DNA of 64,000 nt, from positions 62,001 through 126,000 of the forward strand of contig NZ_RCCS01000010.1 in assembly GCF_003664185.1 (NCBI RefSeq). Direction: 5' to 3'. The notes under the pieces are model-generated. The model saw nothing but the letters and a program-made list of their open reading frames with translations, was not told the DNA's origin and did not search any database. The DNA comes from Tenacibaculum discolor (GTDB lineage Bacteria; Bacteroidota; Bacteroidia; Flavobacteriales; Flavobacteriaceae). Shown here piece after piece: positions 26,953-34,058 of this stretch (its first letter is position 1; every line of letters begins with the position of its first letter). The position numbers and the translations under genes are program-made.

Positions 26953-26985
26953 GCTACACCCCGAATAATTGGGACTGCAAATGTA
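26953..26985 (-). promoter_or_regulatory. tRNA-Pro promoter with a copy of the tRNA 5' end in the leader
   Basis: TACATTTG at 26985..26978 is a -7 box. The transcript would start near 26971 and then contain TTCGGGGTGTAGC (26965..26953), identical to the tRNA start at 26908..26896, followed by a CTCG/CGAG hairpin. Confidence 0.45.
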
Positions 26986-27098
26986 GAAAAAAAAAGCAAA
27001 CAACAAATAAAAAAATGAAATATTTATTAAATAATTTGATTTTATAAGACGATAGTTAAAATATATTTAAAAGCAGATAACTAGAAATAAAAAAAAAT

Positions 27099-27106
27099 TA
27101 CATTTG
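27099..27106 (+). promoter_or_regulatory. -7 box upstream of trxB
   Basis: TACATTTG, 21 bases before the trxB ATG, fits TAnnTTTG. No clear -33 box is visible. Confidence 0.5.
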
Positions 27107-27127
27107 TAACTTCAAAAATTCAAGATA

Positions 27128-28066
27128 ATGGCAGAAAAAATTAAATGTTTGATTATTGGGTCTGGTCCAGCAGGTTACACAGCAGCTATTTATGCAGCGA
27201 GAGCAGACATGAAACCAGTTATGTATACAGGAATGCAAATGGGAGGTCAGTTAACTACAACTACCGAGGTAGATAATTTCCCAGGATATCCAAAAGGAAC
27301 TGATGGAACAGCAATGATGGAAGATTTAAAAAGTCAAGCAGAGCGTTTCGGAACAGATGTTCGTTTTGGAATGGTTACTAAAGTAGAGCTTTCTAAAGAA
27401 GAAGGAGGAATTCATAAAGTAATTGTAGATGAATCGACAGAGATAGAGGCTCAAACTATAATTATTTCTACTGGAGCTACTGCTAAATATTTAGGATTAG
27501 AAAGTGAACAACGTTTAATTGGTGGTGGGGTTTCGGCTTGTGCTACTTGTGATGGTTTCTTTTATAAAGGGCAAGATGTTGTTGTAGTTGGAGCAGGAGA
27601 CACTGCAGCAGAAGAGGCAACATACTTAGCGAATATTTGTAGTAAAGTAACTATGTTAGTTCGTAAAGACTATATGCGTGCTTCTAAAGCAATGCAACAC
27701 CGTGTTAACAAAACAGAAAATATTACTGTTATGTATAATACTGAAATTGATGAGGTATTAGGAGAAAATGTTGTTGAAGGAGTTCGTGCTGTTAATAACC
27801 AAACTGGTGAAAAAACAGAAATTCCTGTAACAGGTGTATTTATTGCGATAGGTCACAAACCAAACTCTGATTTATTCAAAGGTTTATTAGATATGGATGA
27901 AACAGGATATTTAATAACAAAAGGTAAATCTACCAAAACAAACTTACCAGGAGTTTTTGCCGCTGGTGATATTCAAGATAAAGAATACCGTCAAGCAGTA
28001 ACAGCAGCAGGTACAGGTTGTATGGCTGCTTTAGACGCAGAGCGTTATTTAGGAGCTTTAGAATAG
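27128..28066 (+). CDS. trxB: Thioredoxin-disulfide reductase
   Basis: This 312-residue flavoprotein has the FAD site GSGPAGYTAAIYAARA (residues 11-26), the redox pair CATC (Cys138 and Cys141), the NADPH site VGAGDTAAEEATYLA and the closing GVFAAGDIQD FAD motif. It reduces thioredoxin with NADPH. Thioredoxin-like and peroxiredoxin genes lie at 52-53 kb, so it is not in their operon. A terminator follows directly. Confidence 0.96.
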   Translation: MAEKIKCLIIGSGPAGYTAAIYAARADMKPVMYTGMQMGGQLTTTTEVDNFPGYPKGTDGTAMMEDLKSQAERFGTDVRFGMVTKVELSKEEGGIHKVIVDESTEIEAQTIIISTGATAKYLGLESEQRLIGGGVSACATCDGFFYKGQDVVVVGAGDTAAEEATYLANICSKVTMLVRKDYMRASKAMQHRVNKTENITVMYNTEIDEVLGENVVEGVRAVNNQTGEKTEIPVTGVFIAIGHKPNSDLFKGLLDMDETGYLITKGKSTKTNLPGVFAAGDIQDKEYRQAVTAAGTGCMAALDAERYLGALE

Positions 28067-28086
28067 ACTATAAAGTTATATAAAAC

Positions 28087-28117
28087 AAAAAAGGGTACGT
28101 ATTAGCGTACCCTTTTT
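28087..28117. terminator. Bidirectional terminator after trxB
   Basis: Arms AAAAAGGGTACG / CGTACCCTTTTT with a six-base loop, four bases before the convergent gene's stop. Confidence 0.85.
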
Positions 28118-28120
28118 ATT

Positions 28121-28732
28121 TTATTTAGAATTTTGTGCACTTTCTTTAATAACCCTTCGAATCCAATCGTTAGGAATCATGTCTATGGTAAGGTTTATAC
28201 GTTCTTCATCACCATTATTAATAACCTTATGAGGATCTGTAAGTCTCATGTACCAACATTCTCCTGGTTTCATCAATACTGGAGTGTCATTTAAATAAAA
28301 AGTAACATTATCATTATTAAGAATAGGTATTGTAAGCCGAATTACTGATCTTTCAACCTCTAAACCTAAGGTAGGATCCGTATGTTCTTTAACTGTTGAA
28401 TATGGAGCTAATCGAAGTAACCTAACTAAGTTAACTGTAGTATTTTCTTTAAAAAAATCGATAACACTAGTTAAGTATGGAGATTTTTTTAAAGCATTAG
28501 TATCTAACCAATCTGTCCACGAACCATCAGCATAATCTTCAGCAGGAGGAGGGAAAGGTAATGATGTATCAACTAGGTGTGCAGGCGACCGCAAAGCAAT
28601 TACATCATAATATTCAAAATTATCTAATTGTAAAGCTTTAGCTTCTTCAAGCATTTTGGTAGTATCAAAGTTAAAAGGCAGTTTAATACGATCACTAAAA
28701 GTATTACTTGTTTTAGTAGTAACTGTTTCCAT
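28121..28732 (-). CDS. Aspartyl/asparaginyl beta-hydroxylase-like protein
   Basis: This 203-residue protein has a double-stranded beta-helix core with a probable iron site: His and Asp in VKEHTDPTLGLEVERS near residues 115-130 and a distal His in MRLTDPHKVINNGDEERINL, with the Arg of the oxoglutarate site. It is likely an Fe(II)/2-oxoglutarate-dependent dioxygenase. The substrate is not known. It is a single gene. Confidence 0.8.
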   Translation of the reverse strand: METVTTKTSNTFSDRIKLPFNFDTTKMLEEAKALQLDNFEYYDVIALRSPAHLVDTSLPFPPPAEDYADGSWTDWLDTNALKKSPYLTSVIDFFKENTTVNLVRLLRLAPYSTVKEHTDPTLGLEVERSVIRLTIPILNNDNVTFYLNDTPVLMKPGECWYMRLTDPHKVINNGDEERINLTIDMIPNDWIRRVIKESAQNSK

Positions 28733-28873
28733 AGACGCGTGTTTATAAAAGTTTAGGTTTTAGGTTAGTATATTGTAAAACTACAAAAGATTAGTTTTTA
28801 CAGTTTGATAAAGTTAATTCTTTTTGTTTTAATTTTAGGAATAAGAGTTATTAGTAATAACCCTTAAGCTCTT

Positions 28874-29320
28874 TTAGAGAGTATTACTTAACTGCATATG
28901 TAAAATAGGGTATGGTTTTCCTGTAGCGTCTAGTTCAGAACGTTTGATAGTTTCAAAACCAAAATGATTGTAAAAACCAACTGCTTGTTCATTTTGCTCA
29001 TTTACATCTACCTTATCCACATTCAATTTGTCAATTGAGTATTCTAATAAGGCTTTACCTACTTTTTTACCTCTATATTCAGGGTGGATAAAAAGCATTT
29101 CTAAATTTTGTTCAGCAACACCTAAAAAACCTACTATTTTATTATTGATTTTAATGCACTTTAACTCTACTGCATCTAAATACGTATTTAGAATAAGAGG
29201 TTTAAAATATAAAATGTCTTCTTCTTTTAAAAAATGATGTGTAGCCCTAACGGAAGCCTCCCATAAGTCAACTACTTCCTGATATTCGGTACTGTTTATA
29301 TCATCTATTTTATAATTCAT
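28874..29320 (-). CDS. GNAT N-acetyltransferase (YjaB-like)
   Basis: This roughly 148-residue protein from ATG 29320 (an upstream TTG at 29332 is also in frame) contains WEASVRATHHFLKEEDI near the N-terminus, typical of YjaB-type acetyltransferases, the acetyl-CoA loop HPEYRGKKVGKALLEY, and the C-terminal NEQAVGFYNHFGFE. It acetylates an unknown amine. Confidence 0.87.
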   Translation of the reverse strand: MNYKIDDINSTEYQEVVDLWEASVRATHHFLKEEDILYFKPLILNTYLDAVELKCIKINNKIVGFLGVAEQNLEMLFIHPEYRGKKVGKALLEYSIDKLNVDKVDVNEQNEQAVGFYNHFGFETIKRSELDATGKPYPILHMQLSNTL

Positions 29321-29406
29321 TTTACAGTTCAATTATTTAATTCAATAAGTAATCCTTTAAAGTAAAAAGGATATATAATTCACTTTTTCAATTTTATGCT
29401 AAAAAA

Positions 29407-29817
29407 TTAAAGATACCTATCAACTTCCTCTATTTCAAGATCATTAATACTAGCATATCTTTTTTTCATTTGTCCGTTATCATCAAACTCCCAGTTTTCA
29501 TTACCGTAAGCCCTAAACCATTTGCCTTCTTTGTTCTGATATTCATATTCAAAGCGTACAGCAATTCTATTTTCACTATGCGCCCAATACTCTTTTTTTA
29601 ATTTGTAATTAAGCTCATTTTGCCACTTTTTACTCAAGAAGTTAATAATTTCTTCTCTACCATTAACAAAGGTGTCTCTATTTCTCCATTCACTATCAAC
29701 AGTGTAAGCTAAGGCTATCTTTTCAGGATTTTGAGAATTCCAAGCATCTTCTGCGAGTTGAATTTTTTGCTTAGCTGTTTCGAGGGTAAAAGGAGGTAGT
29801 GGATGTTTCTGTTCCAT
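29407..29817 (-). CDS. DUF1348 (NTF2-like) protein
   Basis: This 136-residue protein opens PPFTLETAKQKIQLAEDAWN and continues with AYTVDSEWRNRDTF and a beta sheet ending FRAYGNENWEFDDNG, the DUF1348 signature of the NTF2-like fold. Its function is unknown; members are often near TetR regulators of stress genes. It starts five bases after the TetR gene and is probably under that regulator's control. Confidence 0.88.
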   Translation of the reverse strand: MEQKHPLPPFTLETAKQKIQLAEDAWNSQNPEKIALAYTVDSEWRNRDTFVNGREEIINFLSKKWQNELNYKLKKEYWAHSENRIAVRFEYEYQNKEGKWFRAYGNENWEFDDNGQMKKRYASINDLEIEEVDRYL

Positions 29818-29822
29818 AATAA

Positions 29823-30347
29823 TTATAGTAAGTTTTGTATGATTTTTTTTGATTTATATACTATTTCATTTGATTTGAAGAGTTGACTTTCTATGATAGC
29901 ACTTTCAAAAAGCAGATAAATATGTGTAGCAAGTAATTCATTGTCTATTAACTCTTTAAAAAAGTTGTTCAATTCTTTTTTATGTAATTGAATTACGGTT
30001 AAAATGCCCTCTTGTTCTTTAGATATTTCTGATAGAATATTTAGAAAGCTACAACCTCTAAAATTTTCTTTTGTATTCATATAAGCTATAAAATCGAATG
30101 CTAGCAATACTCTATCTTTTAAATTTTTACTTTTTGAAGTATACTTAAAGAGTTCTTTAAACCAAAGCTCGTGCCTGTTATTTAAGAAGTCAATACACAA
30201 AGCATCCTTTGATTTAAAGTGTTGATAAAAACTAGCTTTAGCAACTTTAGCTTCTTTAATAACTTGGTTAATACCTGTACTGTTATAACCTTGTTGATGA
30301 AATAAATGTGCAACTGTTTCTAATATTCGTTCTCTGGGACTACTCAT
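29823..30347 (-). CDS. TetR/AcrR-family regulator
   Basis: This 174-residue protein has an N-terminal HTH (about 5-50) with QQGYNSTGINQVIKEAKVAKASFYQHFKSKDAL, the TetR pattern, and a short ligand domain with NFRGCSFLNILSEIS, a YxaF/LmrA-like feature. It heads the operon with DUF1348 and is divergent from an SDR gene. A perfect palindrome GAACAGAC-AA-GTCTGTTC sits 14 bases upstream of its -7 box, a probable autoregulatory operator. Confidence 0.92.
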   Translation of the reverse strand: MSSPRERILETVAHLFHQQGYNSTGINQVIKEAKVAKASFYQHFKSKDALCIDFLNNRHELWFKELFKYTSKSKNLKDRVLLAFDFIAYMNTKENFRGCSFLNILSEISKEQEGILTVIQLHKKELNNFFKELIDNELLATHIYLLFESAIIESQLFKSNEIVYKSKKIIQNLL

Positions 30348-30363
30348 ATCTCTTAATTTATGT

Positions 30364-30402
30364 CAAAGTTACAGAGTTTCAAAAGAACAGACAAGTCTGT
30401 TC
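30364..30402 (-). promoter_or_regulatory. Promoter and operator of the TetR/DUF1348 operon
   Basis: -7 box TAACTTTG at 30371..30364. The 18-bp palindrome GAACAGACAAGTCTGTTC at 30385..30402 lies in the region expected between -7 and -33, where a bound repressor would block polymerase. Confidence 0.55.
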
Positions 30403-30444
30403 GGTATTTTAACATTTGAGCGAATGAAATAAGAGCAAATTTAA

Positions 30445-30496
30445 TTTGGAACAATCATTCTAATATACGTATGTTTGTAAATGGAATGATCGTTCT
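30445..30496 (+). promoter_or_regulatory. SDR promoter flanked by two related operators
   Basis: TTTG (30445..30448), 21-base spacer and TATGTTTG (30470..30477) form a full Bacteroidota promoter. GGAACAATCATTCT (30448..30461) lies in the spacer and GGAATGATCGTTCT (30483..30496) just after -7. The two share the core GAACRATCATTC in opposite orientation. A third similar site precedes the downstream TetR gene. Confidence 0.65.
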
Positions 30497-30526
30497 ATAA
30501 TTAATTATTAACTAAAAATAAAAACA

Positions 30527-31282
30527 ATGAGTACATTAAAAGGAAAAATAGCAGTTGTAACTGGCGGAAACAGTGGTATTGGGTTTGCATCTGCTCAAGA
30601 ATTAAAAAATCAAGGAGCAACAGTAATTATTACAGGAAGAAATTCTGAAAAAGTAGAAGAGGCTTCACAAAAACTAGGAGTAAAGGGAATTGTTGCTGAT
30701 GTAAAAAGTCTTTCAGCTATTGAAAACTTAGTAGAACAGGTTAAGAGAGACTTCAATAAAGTTGATATACTATTTGTAAATGCGGGTATTTTTCAACCAG
30801 CACCTGTTGGAAGTATAAGTGAAGAAATGTTTGATCATCAAATGGCTATTAACTTTAAAGGAGCTGTGTTTACTACCGAAAAATTCCTACCAATTTTAAA
30901 TGAGGGAGCATCAATTATAAATTTATCTTCTATAAACGCTTATACCGGAATGCCAAATACAGCTGTATATGCAGCATCAAAAGCAGCATTAAACTCTTAT
31001 ACTAGAACAGCAGCTACTGAATTAGCTTCGAGAGGAATACGAATTAATTCGGTAAACCCTGGTCCAGTTTCTACACCAATTTTTGAAAAAACAGGAATGG
31101 AAGAAGAGCAAATACAAGGTCTTGCTCAAGCCATAGAAAATCGTATACCTTTAAAACGATTTGGACGACCAGAAGAGGTTGCAAAATTGGTATCGTTTTT
31201 AGCTTCAGATAATGCTTCTTTTATTACAGGAAGTGAGTATAATATTGATGGAGGAATAAATATTAACCCACTATTGAGTTAA
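30527..31282 (+). CDS. SDR-family oxidoreductase
   Basis: This 251-residue Rossmann enzyme has the cofactor motif TGGNSGIG (12-19), NAG in FVNAGIF, a catalytic Ser-Tyr-Lys set with YAASKAAL, and NPGPVSTPIFEK. It is an NAD(P)H-dependent short-chain dehydrogenase/reductase of unknown substrate. Two operator-like sites overlap its promoter, so it is probably induced through the TetR protein encoded just downstream. Confidence 0.93.
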   Translation: MSTLKGKIAVVTGGNSGIGFASAQELKNQGATVIITGRNSEKVEEASQKLGVKGIVADVKSLSAIENLVEQVKRDFNKVDILFVNAGIFQPAPVGSISEEMFDHQMAINFKGAVFTTEKFLPILNEGASIINLSSINAYTGMPNTAVYAASKAALNSYTRTAATELASRGIRINSVNPGPVSTPIFEKTGMEEEQIQGLAQAIENRIPLKRFGRPEEVAKLVSFLASDNASFITGSEYNIDGGININPLLS

Positions 31283-31293
31283 ATTTTTTTGAA

Positions 31294-31314
31294 TATATTT
31301 GGAATGAAAGTTCC
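31294..31314 (+). promoter_or_regulatory. Promoter and operator of the second TetR gene
   Basis: TATATTTG (31294..31301) is directly followed by GGAATGAAAGTTCC (31301..31314), which matches the second SDR operator at 11 of 14 positions. It implies autoregulation by the same repressor. Confidence 0.5.
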
Positions 31315-31327
31315 AGTATGGTAATTT

Positions 31328-31360
31328 TGTGGAAGAGTTAATCGCTTCCACATTTTTTTT
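31328..31360 (+). terminator. Hairpin and T8 directly before the TetR start
   Basis: TGTGGAAG/CTTCCACA with a T8 tail ending three bases before the ATG at 31364. It can end the SDR transcript but also sits in the TetR leader. Confidence 0.75.
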
Positions 31361-31363
31361 TAT

Positions 31364-31945
31364 ATGCCAAGAGTAAAATCATTTGATGAAAAAGAAGTAC
31401 TAACCAAAGCAATGTGTTTGTTTTGGAAACAAGGATATTCTGCTACTTCTGTACAAGATTTGGTATGCCACTTAGGAATAAACAGAGCAAGTTTATACGA
31501 TACTTTTGGTGATAAAGAACAGTTATTTAAAAAATCTTTCGAGCTTTATAGAGCTACTACAAAAGAAGGACTAATAGAGTTTTTTAAAAACTATCCAGAT
31601 GTGAAAGAAGGATTTTCTAAGCTTTTTAATAAAACTATAGAAGAAGCTATTCTTGATGAAGATAAAAAAGGATGTTTTGTTGTAAATGCTACGACAGAAC
31701 TTATTCCAAATGACGAAAGTTTACAGAAAGTGCTAATAGAAAACAAATGCGATTTCCAAAACTTATTTTACGAGTACTTGAAAGCAGGTAAAGAAAGAGG
31801 GCAATTAAAAAACAGTCAAGATTTAAAATCTATAGCCACTCTTCTTTACACACTTTATAATGGTATTCGAGTTGTTTCTAAAGTAAACCCTGATAAAAAA
31901 GAGTTATCAAATTCAATAAAAGTAGCCTTGTCTTTGCTGAGCTAA
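31364..31945 (+). CDS. TetR/AcrR-family regulator
   Basis: This 193-residue protein begins MPRVKSFDEKEVLTKAMCLFWKQGY. The HTH (about 8-52) reads ATSVQDLVCHLGINRASLYDTFGDKEQLF. The C-terminal domain contains KKGCFVVNATTELIPNDE, as in the ComR/YxaF-like group. It probably binds the GGAATGA-type sites upstream of itself and of the SDR gene. There is no room for a normal ribosome-binding site after the hairpin, so translation may be weak. Confidence 0.92.
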   Translation: MPRVKSFDEKEVLTKAMCLFWKQGYSATSVQDLVCHLGINRASLYDTFGDKEQLFKKSFELYRATTKEGLIEFFKNYPDVKEGFSKLFNKTIEEAILDEDKKGCFVVNATTELIPNDESLQKVLIENKCDFQNLFYEYLKAGKERGQLKNSQDLKSIATLLYTLYNGIRVVSKVNPDKKELSNSIKVALSLLS

Positions 31946-32043
31946 TCAAATAAGGTTAAGTTAAAAAGTTATCTTTTTATAGGTTTTTGCCATTTGTATC
32001 AAACACTACTCAGAAATACTTGTTGTTATCGAGGCAAAAAAAC

Positions 32044-32700
32044 TTACTCATAATCAGGAATATTCAATCCTAAAATTAAATCTCTGTTGGCAGTCCAAAT
32101 ACCATCTTCTTTTTTAAGTTGTATAATTCCAGAACCACCTCTGTTTTTTTCTGATTGCTTTTTTTCTTCAGTAAGAGTAGGATCGCTTTCAAATTGATAG
32201 CTGTCAATATAATAAGGTACAGTATTGGGCTCTTTTACATAAATATGAATGTGCTCTGGCTCTTGTGTATTTGGGTAAGATACAGGCCTGAATGTGTAAA
32301 AAGTAAATTTTCCATCGTTACCTGTTTTTAGCCAATTTCTATATTGTCCGTGTCTTTTTTCCCAACCTACAGGTTTGTCACTGGGTTGGTAAATTCCATT
32401 TCTGTCTGTGTGATAAATGTAGAGTATAACATTTTCAGCAGGTGTTTTTCCGTCTTTTTTAAACGCAGTACCCGTTATTTTTAGTTTTGGCTCATTTTCA
32501 TGAAAACCAGGTAAGGTATCAACTGACTTAGGTGTTATGTTAAGCATTTTATAATCCAATAAAGCTTTACAGTCTTGGCAACCTCCACCCACATTTCTTT
32601 CTATGTTTGTTTGTGTTTGCCCTTTACAGGAAGTTACAATAAGCATTAAAAAAAGCGCTCCTAAATAGTGTTTTAGTGTTTTGTGTTTAGAAAGATACAT
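32044..32700 (-). CDS. Intradiol-dioxygenase-like lipoprotein
   Basis: This 218-residue protein has a lipoprotein signal (VTSC, Cys25) and a beta-sandwich resembling intradiol ring-cleavage dioxygenases: LKITGTAFKKDGKTPAEN, VILYIYHTDRNGIYQ (Tyr ligand region), HGQYRNWLKTGNDGKFTFYT and EHIHIYV (His ligands). Extracytoplasmic members are common in Bacteroidota, and most have unknown substrates. The iron ligands appear present, so catalytic activity on a catechol-type compound is possible. Confidence 0.8.
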   Translation of the reverse strand: MYLSKHKTLKHYLGALFLMLIVTSCKGQTQTNIERNVGGGCQDCKALLDYKMLNITPKSVDTLPGFHENEPKLKITGTAFKKDGKTPAENVILYIYHTDRNGIYQPSDKPVGWEKRHGQYRNWLKTGNDGKFTFYTFRPVSYPNTQEPEHIHIYVKEPNTVPYYIDSYQFESDPTLTEEKKQSEKNRGGSGIIQLKKEDGIWTANRDLILGLNIPDYE

Positions 32701-32779
32701 AACGTATTCGTATAAGATTAGTTACATTTTTAAATCTCTAATTTAATGAATACGAAATGAATAAGAAAACTACTGTTTT

Positions 32780-32830
32780 TAAAAGTAGGCGAGAACAAGC
32801 AATTACTTATAGCCATTGTTGTACGCAGTA
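32780..32830. repeat. Boundary element B
   Basis: Contains AAAAGTAGGCGA (32780 on) and, inverted, GCGTACAACAATGGCTATAA, words shared with element A at 33673..33810. It closes the 3' side of the 274-residue protein gene. Confidence 0.55.
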
Positions 32831-32832
32831 TT

Positions 32833-33657
32833 TTATTTATAATAATATTCAATTTCATTTGGCGTCAGTTCAGAACGCCCTTTAATTTTATAATGAGTTT
32901 TCCAAACTCTCAACTCTTCAATCGGTTTTTCATTTTCTACCCAAAAAGGAGCAAAAAAGAATGGTTCATTATTTTTCTGTTGTGCTCTGAATTTATGGAA
33001 AAACAGACCTTCTTTCATTTTAAGATTTTTCCAAAACACCATTTGCATAACTAATTCTTGCTGTTGTTTCCCATATTTTTCCAGTTTCATCGCTTCTTTA
33101 TAATCCGCAAACATTGGGTTGAGCCATTTCCTGTCAGGATTTGCATATAAAAAGGTCGAATAACTTACATCACTCTCGATGATAAAGGAAATACAAATAT
33201 TATTGTCTTTGTCAATATCGCTGTCTTGATTCCAAGAGCGAATGTAATTAAAGAATTTTATTGCATATTCTTTGTCTGCGTATGCAGGACCAAAATAATT
33301 TAAATATCCATCTGTTTGTTCGTATTCCGGGTTTAATAAAAAATAACCGTTTGTTAACCATTGGTCGTACTCAATTTCAAAATCAGGAAAAGGTTGTAGT
33401 ATCATTACTGAATATTCGAATAAAGTACGCTCAAATAACTGTTCAATTCCAAAGAGAACTAAAGTTACTGCAATTCCTGCCCAATAAGGAAGAATTAGAA
33501 AACTTGTAATAATTCCAATTACAGTTAAAATTCGCAAAATCCATTTAACGTGATTTTCATATTTTTCGTGAACCACGAGTTTCGGATAGTATTTTTTCCA
33601 ATGGATTCTTACAAGACTTTTTGAGTCTATTCTCCAATTCCCAACTCTAAATTTCAT
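32833..33657 (-). CDS. Hypothetical membrane protein in an accessory cassette
   Basis: This 274-residue protein is not recognised. It starts MKFRVGNWRIDSKSLVRIHW, has two adjacent membrane helices at about residues 44-75, and a long soluble C-terminal part rich in aromatic residues (Trp, Phe, Tyr). The gene stands alone between two related boundary elements, as if it were a cassette. No function is proposed. Confidence 0.65.
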   Translation of the reverse strand: MKFRVGNWRIDSKSLVRIHWKKYYPKLVVHEKYENHVKWILRILTVIGIITSFLILPYWAGIAVTLVLFGIEQLFERTLFEYSVMILQPFPDFEIEYDQWLTNGYFLLNPEYEQTDGYLNYFGPAYADKEYAIKFFNYIRSWNQDSDIDKDNNICISFIIESDVSYSTFLYANPDRKWLNPMFADYKEAMKLEKYGKQQQELVMQMVFWKNLKMKEGLFFHKFRAQQKNNEPFFFAPFWVENEKPIEELRVWKTHYKIKGRSELTPNEIEYYYK

Positions 33658-33672
33658 AAGTCTTGTTCATAT

Positions 33673-33810
33673 TGCGTACAACGGTTAGTATATGAAAAGT
33701 AGGCGATTTCGAAGCACCAAACTTTCGATTAAACACAAAGTTTGATACGAGCTAAAAGCCTTTAATTTATTACTGTTTCGCCTATTTTTTATATACATTG
33801 TTAGCCACTG
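33673..33810. repeat. Boundary element A (long imperfect inverted repeat)
   Basis: Left part GCGTACAACGGTTAGTATAT then AAAAGTAGGCGA. Right part TTTCGCCTATTTTTTATATAC then ATTGTTAGCCAC. The two parts are complementary and enclose a second dyad CAAACTTT/AAAGTTTG (33718..33744). The right end supplies the TAA stop of the acidic 85-residue protein gene. Confidence 0.65.
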
Positions 33811-34058
33811 GCATTTTCTGATGTTCCACTTTCTTCTCCATTTTCAGATGCTATAGATTCATTGATTGAACTTAACATTGTTTCGATTCTTGATTTTTCA
33901 TCATCTGAAAAGTCGCTACTGAATTCTGTCTCATCAAATTCATTATTATTTAATAGATTTTTAATCATTTCGACATACGAAAAGTCTTCTTGAACAGTAG
34001 AAGTTGACATTTTAACAACTATTTCATCTTGGTCGTCTTTTGAAAAATATAGTTTCAT
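33801..34058 (-). CDS. Small acidic protein paired with the PHP-ATPase
   Basis: This 85-residue protein is strongly acidic and Ser-rich, starting MKLYFSKDDQDEIVVKMSTS, with a helical centre (VEMIKNLLNNNEF) and a disordered Glu/Ser/Gly tail. Its ATG immediately follows the TAA of the 771-residue gene with no gap, so translation is coupled. Size, charge and coupling suggest a dedicated partner or inhibitor of the ATPase (inference). I know no named family. Confidence 0.6.
   Translation of the reverse strand: MKLYFSKDDQDEIVVKMSTSTVQEDFSYVEMIKNLLNNNEFDETEFSSDFSDDEKSRIETMLSSINESIASENGEESGTSENASG

Noticed and set aside
33673..33810. Canonical integron attC site
   Set aside because: The GTTAGCC and GTTAGTA ends do not fit the GTTRRRY / RYYYAAC core, and no integrase is in the window.
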